A DNA stretch of 64,000 nucleotides from Albula goreensis (taxonomy: Eukaryota > Chordata > Actinopteri > Albuliformes > Albulidae): positions 16,149,884-16,213,883 of the forward strand of contig CM040753.1 of the NCBI GenBank assembly GCA_022829145.1, given 5' to 3'. Each line of letters begins with the position of its first letter. Within the stretch, counting starts at the first letter, position 1. A program made the translations under genes and the position numbers. Shown here in pieces: positions 26,769 through 37,890 of the stretch. The notes below the pieces were generated by a model that saw nothing but the letters and a program-made list of their open reading frames with translations, made no database searches and was not told the DNA's origin.

Positions 26769-28160
26769 TCACGCAGCGCCCGAAGGGGCAGTGCGACGGT
26801 AGACAGGACATACTGGGCGCGCGTGAGCGCCCGAGGCGCAAAAGCTACACACGTGGAAAAATTTGCACCCGGTTTTGAAGCAACCGGAGTGGTTAAAATC
26901 ATTACATACTGATTTCCCTCCAACGAGAAGAATGGGGCGCCCTTTGATGTCGACCTCGGGGGAGGTGACGACAGCAGAAGCTGTCGGGACATTATGAGCC
27001 GCACCAGCCACGATGGAGGTAGCGGGAGCTACCATGGCACATAAACGGGTAGCATGCTCAGTAGACTGACAAACACCGCAAACAGAAGCTCTCAACCCCA
27101 GGAAAACCCGACAGTATAAGTCAGAGTCCAGAACCCCCCAATAAGGACATACGTAGAACTGAGCTACCTTAGCGGCACATTTGGCAGAAAACATTTTATG
27201 GTATGCATAAAAATGGGAACCCCCAAAACGGATGGCTAAATCCGCCACGATAGCCAAATAGTCAGCCAGCTCTCTGCGACGTTGAGGTAACACAGAGCAG
27301 ATAATGTCGGTGTAACGACTAAAAGCTAAGCAGGATTCAGGGAAAGTTAGCACCTTAGAGGAGGAGGAGGAAGGAGCCCTGGGCGCGACCGTGATGCCGT
27401 CACACTCCAGAACCCTGCGTTCGTAGGAGGGGGAAGGTGAAAGCAGGGATGCCAAACACACGTCCGCACCTTGCAAAATCTCTGCGAGCGCAGGTGGGCA
27501 GACACTGGCGTAGGCTCGAAAACAGGGGCATTCGAGGGAGGAGGCATCACACGGCCGTGGACAGGCTGTAGGACTGACACTGGTGGCGGAAGGAGCCGGG
27601 GCAGGAAAATTGGGGACCTGGGAGAGAGTGAGAGAGAGAGACAGCAGCAGACACGGCAGTAGTAGGAGGATACAGAGGCGGATACGGAGCAGGATGCAGG
27701 GAAGGATACGTAGCGAGAGCTGGGGCAGCTGGGAACGGTCATGGGGAGCCAGGGGAGCTGGTCGGAGGGCGCGTGGTTGCCTGGGAAACCCGCCTGCTCC
27801 GGCCGGGACGGCAGCAGCTGGGGGAACGGACCGCAGCGCCTGAGTCCCAGAAGCGTGCAGGGGCTGTCCGGCGGGCGCGAGGTGCGCCGACTGGAACTCG
27901 CCGACTCCGGGAGGGACCAGGGCAGCCGGGGAAAAGCAACCGCAGTGCCGACGTCTTGGGAGAGTGCAAGGGCAGGACAGAGCGCCCGATGGCGCCGGCT
28001 GAGCCCGCCGACTCCGGCAAGGGTGGCGACTGGGGAGAGGGGGCGCAGAGCCGATGCCTCGGGGGCGTGCAAGAACGGGCATGCTGATGCCGAGCACCAG
28101 GAGGGGGCGTCGACCTCCGCAAAGGCTGTGGCGTCTGGGGGGAGGCTGCGTAGCCGACAT
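26769..28160 (-). CDS. Gag-like nucleic-acid-binding protein of the Ngaro-like element
   Basis: A 463-codon open frame with an ATG start, the longest in the window. The N-terminal half (about residues 1-250) is Pro/Ser/Ala/Arg-rich and low in complexity; the middle has a more globular composition. The C-terminus carries three zinc-binding patterns: CX2CX4HX4C at about 361-374 ('CGVCQSTEHATRLC'), CX7CX4CX3H at 419-436 ('CNDFNHSGCFKTGCKFFH') and a second CX2CX4HX4C at 438-451. This CCCH-plus-CCHC tail is typical of ORF1 proteins of DIRS-order elements, thought to bind element RNA. The pol region follows at once. Several other open frames overlap it on both strands and are shadows of the GC-rich composition. 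Confidence 0.82.
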   Translation of the reverse strand: MSATQPPPRRHSLCGGRRPLLVLGISMPVLARPRGIGSAPPLPSRHPCRSRRAQPAPSGALSCPCTLPRRRHCGCFSPAALVPPGVGEFQSAHLAPAGQPLHASGTQALRSVPPAAAVPAGAGGFPRQPRALRPAPLAPHDRSQLPQLSLRILPCILLRIRLCILLLLPCLLLSLSLTLSQVPNFPAPAPSATSVSPTACPRPCDASSLECPCFRAYASVCPPALAEILQGADVCLASLLSPSPSYERRVLECDGITVAPRAPSSSSSKVLTFPESCLAFSRYTDIICSVLPQRRRELADYLAIVADLAIRFGGSHFYAYHKMFSAKCAAKVAQFYVCPYWGVLDSDLYCRVFLGLRASVCGVCQSTEHATRLCAMVAPATSIVAGAAHNVPTASAVVTSPEVDIKGRPILLVGGKSVCNDFNHSGCFKTGCKFFHVCSFCASGAHARPVCPVYRRTAPSGAA

Positions 28161-29095
28161 CTCGGGAGCGTGCAGAGACGGAGACGACCGGCGCCGAGGG
28201 CACCAGGTACGGCCTGCCTACTCCGGCGAGAGCGGCTGCAGCAGGGGGAGGAGGCCGCTGCGCTGAAACCCCGCGAGCGGGCCGAGGCTGGACGCCAAGC
28301 GCTGAGGGCGCCTGGCGGGACTCGGGCCGGCTCTAGCGAGGGAAACGGCAGCAGGGAGGGGAGAGGACCTCATTGCCTGGCGCTCGGGAGCGTGCAATGG
28401 CAGGTTAGCTGACGCCGAAGGCGCTAGGTAGAGCCTGCCGACTCCAGCCCGGCCGGCACGTGAGGGAGAGAGGGGGAGGGAGGGGAAGAGAGCGAGACTG
28501 GGCGAGAGCCGCAGTAGCACCCTGGCAGCGACACTGCAGGAAACAGGCGCAGCATTGACTGCCTCAGGGTCCAGCGAAGGTCCTCTGACGGCAGCGCTGC
28601 GCCGGACGTTGACTGGGAAGAGTGGGCGGGACTGCCAGGTTTTGAGTGCGGAGGGCTTCCGCAAGCAGCAGAAACAAGTCTCTTTTCCGCGCAGTCCGGG
28701 GAAAAGAAATCCCTCGGAGTACCAGAGCTTCACGGATTCGGGGGCACAGTCCAATTGGAAAGCTGCAGTTCTCCGGTCCTGGAAAGAACTGCCGGCTGAC
28801 GGCGAACGATGGCCTCAGGAGCCGCCGGGCTGCGGGAACGGGACCTCGGTCGACGGGAGTCAAGAGAAGAGGAGGAAAGAGATCTCCGAGAGACGGCCTG
28901 GATCTCAGCCTGCGAGAGAGGCGTCGGATCGGTCGGCGACCATGAGCCGGGATGCAGGGGCTTACACGGGAACCAACCCGTGAGGAAGTCGAGGAGAAGC
29001 CTGCCTCGGGGGCGCGGACAGGTCTTCGTCAGAGGCATGGATTTGGATATCCAGTTTCTAAGAGCGGTGCGATCTAGGCGACGCAGTAAAACTGA
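28161..29095 (-). other. GC-rich leader of the Ngaro-like element
   Basis: About 935 bp between A1 and the gag start, rich in CpG and GA/CT runs. Frames of up to 223 codons exist on both strands but share the low-complexity Arg/Gly/Ser or Pro/Ser composition forced by the base content. I see no domain. It probably holds the promoter and untranslated leader. Confidence 0.5.
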
Positions 29096-29230
29096 ATGCC
29101 GGAAATGCTGAGCACGATGGGTAAAGGTACGTGGTGTTTATATACCTGTAGGGACCGGAAGGGGTACGATAGGTAGAGAGGTTGTCTGAGAGTTCTTCTC
29201 CCGAATCTCTGTTTTACCAAACTGCAATTC
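29096..29230 (-). repeat. A1 split direct repeat of the Ngaro-like element
   Basis: Outer 5' end of the element in minus-strand sense, 135 bp and almost identical to A2. It ends at ATTC (29227-29230), the same four bases found at the other two junctions. Confidence 0.93.
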
Positions 29231-32200
29231 TCTCTTAATTATCTCTTAAATGCAGTACTTTGTTCCCCCCTCCTTACATTCAGCATTTTTGGTTTGATGC
29301 ATAAATAAATACATTTTATCAATTTTATTCCTTATCAATAGTACTAAGGCATGCCCCTTTTTCTAATTTTGCTGTTCCCATTTTTGTCATCTAAGCTTGA
29401 TACTGATATTGTTATTTATGAAGGTCTGAATAAGGATTCATGAATACTGTTGGGGTGCAAGGCCTCAATCTCCATAACTACTGCATTTGTTAGTCCAAAT
29501 CTTCAAGTCATTGAGTCATTAATATTATATAACAGCTCCTACCATTTCTGGCTCAATGACACCTCACTACTTCCCATCACAAGTGCACTTTCATATGCTA
29601 CTTCAGTTTTCATACCAAGTTCGATTGACAGGTCACACTGTGTCTCTAAGGTTCATATCACTGAGATTCTATGTGTGTACTTTAGTTTTTGTACTGTCAC
29701 TCACTTAAGCCAAAAACACAGTCAGCTGTCACACCAGAGTCCATTGAAACAGCCCCTGGGCCTTTGAACTGAAGATGTCTTGAGGAGTGACAACTGTCCT
29801 ATTGTGTTTCTTGTCATCCCCAGTAATTTAAGGCATCAGTGGTGAATGAAATGAGTTCTCAGAGTTTGTTCTTGGAGTTGGACAGCATTCATTACAGTGA
29901 TAGATAGCACACTTTCTCTCATCCTCTCCTTGCCTTAGTTACATAAATTTTTACCAAGGACAACAACTGTTGGCACCATGAGTGCACACACTCGTATACA
30001 AGAATCAATCGAGTTTCTAATCTCATGCTGTACCTTTTTATCAGCTGTGAGTGAGCAACTGAAACCCTTTTGATTTCCAAAGGTGTGAGGGTGATATTAT
30101 CTTAGAAAACACTGAATAAAGAAGGGAACATTGAAAGCAGGCACTGTTATCCATGCTGTTGTTTGAAATCATTTTATACTCTGTTACATGATGTGCAGTA
30201 AAGGTTCCCAGCCCTTTTGTGACAGCAGTCTGAGGACACTGCTTCTGAACGACAGTTGTTTGTAAAACTAAGTAATGCTGCACCCAGTTTACATAATCTT
30301 TACTAATGAAAGAGCCATGACATTTACATAGGGTTTAAATTGAGTTCTTGTGTTGGTCTTTATTTCATCTCTATGAATTTTTGAGGCCAATGAATTATAA
30401 ATAGCATGCAGTGTACACATTTCAATAATATAGCAATGGGAACAAATGGAAATTCTGAAATATTTAAAAACCTTGCATTTTTTGTACAAACAAACCTTGA
30501 GTTACAGAGAGTACAAACTCCAACCTCCTGGACAAAGGATCTGTATCACAATTGTAAGAAAATAAGTTTGCACATGCCAGTTGTACAGATAGAAAACAGA
30601 ACATTGTGCAACTTGAATTATATTCATGCCTTCATTTTCACATCATCTTTGGACTCTATTACCAATCTGTTTCAATTACATAGGTGTTGATTTGATTTGT
30701 CATAAGTGTATACATTTTATTTGACCTTTAAACATTTTTTCTCCAGAGGGCCATTATAAAATTCACTGGGGGTAGAGTGGGTAAACAAACTGTTTTAATA
30801 TTTATTCATTTCAACATTTACTTATTTCTATTTCATTTCATCATTGCGTTACTGTGTCTCATACATGATGGGGACTTCACAAAAATTTCTTTACAATTAA
30901 TTGCTCATTGTAGCCCCAGCCATAGTTCAAGAAACCTCATGCTCCCAAAACTGGCTACATCAAATCTTAGCCATTTAAAGCACATCCAACCAAAGATTAC
31001 ATCCTGTCTGTCACCCACCTAGACCCAGATGTAGCAGCACTCATTTAATCAAACATAATAAGGGCAGTAGGACATGATATTCATAATATTATGAGCATAA
31101 CTGAGCATGGCTCTGCACTTGCAAAAGTGGTTGGATGAGCACCTGTTCACTGAGGACTTACAAAGGCTTAACACAAATCTTAGCAAATGCAACTCTGACA
31201 ACCAAATGTATGGCATGTTTGTTAGTATGGCCTATTGATACCTTTCTGTTTTAACACAAAACTCCTGAGGCTTAAGGTCTCTGTCAATCTGACCCTACAC
31301 AGTGTTCTGAGTCTCGCCACCTGAACCATTGAGTTTGATCCCCGACAACACAGTCCTGGCAAGGGGATGTAAGGCAATAAGAAAACAGAAAAACAGCCTC
31401 AGTGATTTGCTGTCCCTTTCTAAAGTAAAGTCATTTTAAAGTAAAACATGATGACAGAGTTATGTTGACAGGTAATAACCCTACAGCCTGCACCAATTTA
31501 TTCTGTTTGGGGTAACCACAAGGCACTTAAAAATAAACAAAGTAGATGGAGTATATGAGGGTTGAATGGTACACAAGTTTGATTTTGAGTGTGCCCTTTT
31601 TTAAATAAATACATGACCAAATATGTTCAGTACAATTTTTGGAAAAATGAGATCTGGCATTGTTCATCCTTTTTGACCTTGACATAGTAACCTTGACCTG
31701 GTGGTTACTATGTACGGTGCAAATCTTATTCCTTAAGCAGCTTTGAAGTAAATGCCACTAGATATAAAAGTAAGTTAGACTGACAAAAACGCTGGCCTCA
31801 ATGCATGCATACTTTGACAGCGCTTTGCATTTTTAATCTGAGGGCCATTTATTTGCTATTCATGTTCAGCTGCACTGGAGATGAGTTTCCAAATTATTCC
31901 AATATTCTATTCTGGTCTCTTCTTATTAATATTTGAATCTGGTAATTAACTTCAATCTTTTTCAAATGACAAAGGAAAGTGAGTAATTGCAAGATTTTTG
32001 TGGCATTATGCTTTAATACTTCAAAGATATGTTCTTATCCTTTTGCCACAACCCTGAAGAGGACACTCACTGGAGGACTTATGTGCTTTTAAAACCATTG
32101 TATATATTTGAAGAATTAGTCTGAAAGCCAATCTGATAAGGGAATTCTGTAGCCATTATCATAACAATTATTTTTTCTCAATAGTTGAGCTCATTTGCAC

Positions 32201-32690
32201 AATGGCATTGAGTTCAGTCTTGCTGAAGCTGATTTAGCCATTTTGAAATGCTGTTCTGTAAAGAGGGTTGGGTTGAGAAATAATGTTTTATGTTCAATTA
32301 AAATGTGTGATAGATCAAAATACTGATATGCAATAAAATACTTCATGTCATAATATTACATTGTGTAACAAAAGTATCCAATAAAATGGCATCCAAGTGC
32401 CTATCCAATAAATCTGCCCTCAATGTTTACCATCCAAACACACAGTGCAATGACAAAAGAGATATTGATTTCAACATCTGGTTATTTTTTTCTGTTTAAA
32501 ACTCTGATTTGAATGATATCTGTGTTAGGGCTAATTTAATTTTATATAACTTTGTAATGTAACTGCTAGAGCCATGTGACTGTTCTATTTTGCACTGTTT
32601 TTTGTGAAACTGAGATCTCAGAATTGTGAAACATACATGGCAGCAATTAATTAAGATAAATGGAGTTTGTTAAAAACAAAAGTTCGGGTG
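29231..32690. other. AT-rich noncoding DNA
   Basis: No gene or mobile element recognised. Open frames of up to 105 codons (29450-29767) have no motif. Confidence 0.45.
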
Positions 32691-32789
32691 AAGTATTTTC
32701 AGACAACCCCTCATTCAACTACCTCTATCCGTCCAATCCGATTTTCTCCGCAGGTATTAAATTGGCACGTACCTTATCTCCAGTCATGC

Positions 32790-32976
32790 ATTACAACTGC
32801 GGCAACACGTCATCAATAGGGTAAAACTAATCTGTCTCACGATGGTCGAAACCCAACTCACGTTCCCTATTAGTGGGTGAACAATCCAACGCTTTGTGAA
32901 TTTTGCTTCACAAAGATAGGAGGAGCCGAAATCGAAGAATCAAAAAGCGACGTCGCTATGAATGCTTGGCTGCCAA

Positions 32977-33013
<37 letters not shown>

Positions 33014-33117
33014 CTGCTTGAAGCTCAAAAAGCCAGAAGGATCGTGAGGCCACACTTTCACGGTCTGTATTCATACTGAAAATCAAGATCAAGAGGGCTT
33101 TTGTCCTTCTGCTCCAC
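32790..33117 (-). pseudogene. Partial 28S rRNA pseudogene
   Basis: The plus strand is the complement of the 3' third of nuclear 28S rRNA. Long matching words include 'cgttccctattagtgggtga', 'caaaaagcgacgtcgctatg', 'agccagttatccctgtggta' and 'tcacggtctgtattcatact'. This covers the peptidyl-transferase-ring and neighbouring helices, not mitochondrial 16S. Scattered substitutions (for example 'gctttgtgaa' where 28S has 'gcttggtgaa') suggest very roughly 85-90% identity, so it is an old dispersed copy and not a functional unit. Similarity stops sharply near 33117 and fades before 32790. It lies downstream of the R2 target site in 28S, so it is not simply R2 flank. Confidence 0.9.
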
Positions 33118-33858
33118 TGCTTCCGGCATCTACACCGTCAGCTGCCGTTAGCACTAGTTGCTCCACCACGGACATGCAGCTACCCTTCTGACACTGGATT
33201 TCCGACCCATACAGGACAAGTTCCATAATGTTTCTTTGTGTACATCTCAGAAACCTTTACGTTACAGACTTTATTATGGACAAATCTCGACATTGCTAGG
33301 TTACTGGAGGCCTACCCACCAGTCATGCTCAGATTACATTTTGTAACAAGTCTTCCGATAACATCACTACTGTGACTGCATTTCCCTCAGATGACCTGTG
33401 TTTTTTCTTGGAATTTCCCTCTGCTGTGCCTGTTTGCGTCTGTACTTCGACCGACTGCACCTCTCCCATCATTACAAAGCTCAGCCCCGACTCGCAGCGG
33501 ACCCAGAGAGTTGGCCGGATTCACCTGCCACCTGTATCGTTTGGCCCCACCAGTCTCATTCCTGCATCTTCCTTACCTCTGTACTTCAGACACTCCTGGA
33601 GTTGGCGGGTTCTCTACTGAATCTCTGCTACCTTCCTCTGCCCTCTTTTTCCACATGCACCCCCCTCCTGAATACAACCTGCCCATCCACACTATTTGTT
33701 GGGTTTATTTGCCTTCCTTTACAGCCTGAAAAAAGCTCTGAGCCCGGTGAATAAACAGAATCTTACATGTCATAGCTGGTTTTTGGTCTCTGTTGTCAGT
33801 CTAGCTCAGTTGACCTGCCTTACTACCTGATGAACTACTGCAGTTCTATTCAGCCGTG
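33118..33858. other. GC-richer spacer between the 28S fragment and the minisatellite
   Basis: About 740 bp, clearly richer in C and CpG than the surroundings. A motif like the minisatellite unit start ('actagttgctccaccacgg') appears at about 33151, just after the 28S sequence. An AATAAA occurs near 33750. Plus-strand frames of 82-118 codons overlap in all three phases, which argues against a real protein. Confidence 0.5.
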
Positions 33859-33860
33859 AT

Positions 33861-34460
33861 AGCTGCCCTGCCCCTGTCTGCTCCAGAAGCCGCTCTATAC
33901 CCACCTCTACTCTTTCTACTGCTACTACCTGTCCAGGAGCCGCTGGGTTCCACCTAGCGTCAGCGCCACTAGCCGCACTACCCCTGCTTGTTTCAGAAGC
34001 CACCCTATACCCATCTCTACTCTTTTTACTGTTACCATCTGTCCAGGAGCCAGTGGGTTCCACCTAGTGGCAGTGCCACTAGCTGCCCCACCCCTGTATT
34101 CGCCAAAGGCCCCTGCTATTCCCCCTTCTACTCTTTATACTGCTACTACCTGTCCAGGAGCCAGTGGTTTGCACCTGGCAGCAGAGCCTTTGGTTGCACC
34201 ACCCCTGCACGCTCCATTGGTCTCCTCTATTGCCTCCCTCTACCCTTTCCACTTCCAACAGGAGCTGGTGGATCACACCTGATGGCAGCACTATCTGTTG
34301 CTCCACCCTTGCAAGCTCTGGGACCCTCTGCTCTGTTTTCTGCCCTGCTTCCCCCTGCTTTTTCCGCAGCTGGCGCAACTGGAGCAGGTGGATTATAGCC
34401 AGTATCACTGCTGGTAGCTCCACCCTGCATGCTCCCCTCCACTCTGTTGGTCCCAGCCCC
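33861..34460. repeat. Minisatellite, unit of about 110 bp, five to six copies
   Basis: Unit starts lie at about 33861, 33971, 34081, 34192, 34295 and 34413, giving lengths of about 110, 110, 111, 103 and 118. Each begins with a 'tagctgccccacccctg'-like core, and the first three carry 'ctgtccaggagccagtggg' followed by a 'cacctagtggcagtgcca' end. The first three units are closest and the later ones more diverged. Frames of up to 144 codons run through the array on both strands because the unit length and composition permit it. I do not treat them as genes. Confidence 0.85.
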
Positions 34461-36927
34461 TGGGCTCCCCCTTTTTTTCCACTGTCGCTTTTTTTCTACT
34501 GTGGCTATTTGACATTATGTCTCATGTCTACCTCAATGTTCACTGTTTTTAGTTTTAGAACCCAGCAGTCTAAATTATGCCCTGCCTTCTACTTTTAGGG
34601 GGCCGAAATCATAACAAAGCATGTCTGTTCACTTTGATAATAATACTGTTGCTAACATAAAAGATTGAATTCACACCACCATTGTACCACTCCTGTCATT
34701 TCACATAGGTCTCAAATTTGATTTGTTGTGGAATGGGACCTTTTGTTCAAGGAACATTAAGCTGCCATCAGGAACGCTGGGGTGTTCCTGCCATCCACGG
34801 CCCCGGGTTTACACTGTGGGTAGATGCGAGAATCCCCTTAACCTCCCTGCCAGGGTAACAGTTTGAGATTTATGGAGATTGAGATTGGTAGCAATATCTC
34901 ACAGAAAGTCATCTTAGCTACTGTCACTGGGTATTGAGCAGTCACAGGTTGTTTTGGGAAGCCTCTCTAGATAAAACCCAGAATGTCCACAGGGTGAATG
35001 GCAGCCCTACACATTTGTATGGGTTTATCACTTCTTGGCTGGTTGTTTTTGGGGGGTTCACCTCACCCAAAATTGTGAGTTATGATGCTGCCCCCTTGGA
35101 CTCCAAGCCCAAGATCAAATGTCATTGTTCAGTGTTGTTCTGTAAATTTTTTATACTGAATATGCTCTGTTTTACTGTTGTACCTTGGACCATGATGATG
35201 GAGTCTTCTTTCATGTTTGGACTATTAAAATGCTGTCCACTGTCATGTCATGTATTGACACTTTATTTTGTATTAAAACATTAAATAGTAGAAGAGACCT
35301 AATATTGCATTAATCAGGAATGATGGGAGTGATGCATAAAATATGTGGTACTCACTGACATCTAGGGTTCAAAATGAGGGGCGGTTGGGTTTCTTTCATC
35401 CCATATAAGTCAAGAGGGAACCACCATAAGAAACAAATGAAAATTTATGGGGCCCCTATTTCATTTTTTAATCAAAGTAGTTACATAACTGCTGTGTTTC
35501 AGTGTCTTCCATTTGTTGACCAGGTCACCATGGCTTCTGCATCATGCACCTCAGCTTCAAAATGAATTTGTCTGCATTAGAGCTGGTTTTGAGCATGATA
35601 CTGCTACATGGATTTACTGCGTACTCCATTAGCCATTAGCCTTGTCCTCCTCTGTCTCTTCTCAGTCCTCTTAGTTTGACAGCAGCCCTGTCAGTCTCTC
35701 TCCCTTACACTCTCTATGAGAGAGAGGAAGCAACTCTCATACAACACATCAAGGCTATTCTTCAGGTGGCTTGCATACTTCCATTAAATTAAACCCATGA
35801 CACAAATCATGATCATGCACTTGTAAATGGTTGAGCATCAGACTTTATAACTTTGTATTTCTATTTAGCAATGGTTTTTAACATAATTCAGTGTTGAGGA
35901 GTGATGATGTAATCCTTTGATATGAAGCTAGATTGGCAAATTAGAGTTACTTTTTTTGCAAAATATTTGTCACATAACCAGCAGTAGTGTACTGTAGGAT
36001 CTTCAGGACAGTTGGCTAGTATGTACTATAATATATTGTTTATTATACAATATTATTTATTATCTCCAATGAAAAAAATATAAGCATTACTTATGACAAT
36101 AAAAATCATATTTTCCATTGATAGTAATGGAGTAGGGTAAAAGCAGAGGTTTGAACATTTATCAATCAAAATTACTTGATGCACCTGTTCCTGCTGGCTG
36201 CAATAAAACATGCAAAATATGTTAATATATTGTTAAATCCATCAGATCTTATCTTTTTATAACTTTTATTGGTTCACATGCATATACAGTGTTTCTATTA
36301 GCCATGTTTAGTTACAGTTGGTTCCCCCCCACAACCCCCAATATCCAGATAGCTGATGTCATGAACTTCTGGGGTCATGCCACAGTTCAACATACTGCAA
36401 ATTCAAGAGCCATGAGTCCCCCTATCCAGCTGGTGCAAAAGCTGATTAATCTACTAGCATACGGTACACAGTAACACACATCAGCCTCCAGATCATTACT
36501 GCAAAACCAGCCTCAATTTAGAGCAACAGAATTATGAAATAAACAATGGAAACCTCCTAAGCCCTTAAAGCCACCACAATGCAAAATAAATTGCTCTCTG
36601 GTGCATGAAACAGACTGCACGGCATATCCAAACCGTCCTTTGCCCATGACTTTGCACAGAAATGGAACCTGGGAAATCACAGAGCACAGCTATACAAAGG
36701 TCTGTCAAGGGACTGGAGTTTTGGCATCTTTAAGAAATATTATTTGGAAAGAAATGTACACTCATTTGAATGAAAAATGAGAAATTTCACTTCTACTTGC
36801 CATATCCACAACTGACAGACTGAAAGATTCTGTATTACCCCCAAGGGTGACGCAGCCTAAGGAAGATGCCTCCCAGATCTGACATAAAAGCAGCATCTTC
36901 TAAAGCATGTTGCAACTGTACAAACAA

Positions 36928-36937
<10 letters not shown>
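34461..36937. other. Noncoding DNA
   Basis: The GC-richer block fades near 34610. The rest is AT-rich and has no recognised gene. The 116-codon frame at 34934-35284 has no motif. Confidence 0.4.

Positions 36938-36974
<37 letters not shown>
36938..36974. repeat. (GA)n microsatellite
   Basis: About 18 GA units, preceded by an imperfect 'caaagagagacaaa' start. Confidence 0.95.
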
Positions 36975-36977
<3 letters not shown>

Positions 36978-37890
36978 AAAACACAACTAATTTTGATCAG
37001 CAACTGTGGCTGATATTTTCAACTGTTTACACACAGGATTTAAAACTGTGGTCACAAAGATCAAAAGAGACTCATCTTGCAAATGTTTAAAAAACCCCAA
37101 AAAACTAAAAGAAAAAAAATGTATTCATATTTAGGATCCAGCCTAGGTCAGATATTCATCTTTAATCATTTATTTCCTTTGATATTTGTAAAATGTTTTG
37201 AAGAAACTCGAGCAAAACCCAAAACATTTTCATTTAAATGTGTTACTAATCAGGAACAGGAACTTTTGAATATTGGTTAACATACAGTAGATCTTTCTTC
37301 TTTTTTAAAATTTTACAGTGGGAGTTTTAGAGCATGACTATGAGGTTGGATTTCAAAGGTTAATTTACCTGTAAGAATGTTGCAGTATTAAATACAGAAA
37401 AAGCCAATCAAATTTTTCTTCTCCCACTCCCAATACAAGCTGACAAAAACAAAGATATAATTTTGGTAGGGTAGGGCATGTAAATGTTTTGTATGGCATT
37501 CATTAGAATGGTATCCCAACTAAAAAAGATGTGCCATTTAAAGATAAGCTATTTTAAGAGTGTTGGAAAAAATGAGTATGCTGTTATGTCATCTTGTCTA
37601 ATAATTATAGGTTTTCTGTGAAAGTGTCAGAGGAAGTGACACACAAGAGTAAACATGAACCACCTTATTTGCAGTTACTTTGCACTGAAGTAGTCTAACC
37701 CTAAAAAGACCTGCACAACTTATGAAAAAAGAGCTGCCATTTTATTGTGTTAGCTTTGAAGACCCTTCCAAGTACACAAGTTTGGGGTGACTGATTGTGC
37801 TCCATTACATCAGGCTGTTTTTGTTTCCTATTAATAATTTAGTGTTACAGTTGCAGTTATCCTGTTCATACACTTTCCAAATGACAGAAC
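36975..37890. other. AT-rich noncoding DNA
   Basis: Nothing recognised beyond short chance frames. Confidence 0.4.

Larger units (their letters stand above)
25091..29230 (-). mobile_element. Ngaro/PAT-like tyrosine-recombinase retrotransposon (broken)
   Basis: A GC-rich block in AT-rich DNA, read on the minus strand as A1 (29230-29096), leader (29095-28161), gag-like frame (28160-26769), scraps of the reverse-transcriptase start (about 26740-26590), RNase H end (about 26222-26000), tyrosine-recombinase end (about 25850-25600), B1, A2 and B2. The A1...B1-A2-B2 order is the split-direct-repeat layout known from Ngaro and PAT-like members of the DIRS order, as opposed to LTR elements. A1 and A2 differ at about one base, B1 and B2 at a few, so the insertion is young. 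The element is broken: gag looks open, but pol has lost most of its length and has several breaks. There is no target-site duplication, as expected for recombinase-mediated insertion. Confidence 0.88.

Noticed and set aside
28218-29111. Many long overlapping frames on both strands in the element leader
   Set aside because: Low stop frequency from high GC. Composition only, with no motif.
32790-33117. 28S fragment considered as flank of an R2 element
   Set aside because: The segment lies downstream of the R2 target site in 28S, the site itself is not present, and no R2 coding sequence was seen.
33391-34598. Several overlapping plus- and minus-strand frames of 82-144 codons
   Set aside because: They arise from the GC-rich block and the 110-bp minisatellite, are open in several phases at once and lack domains.
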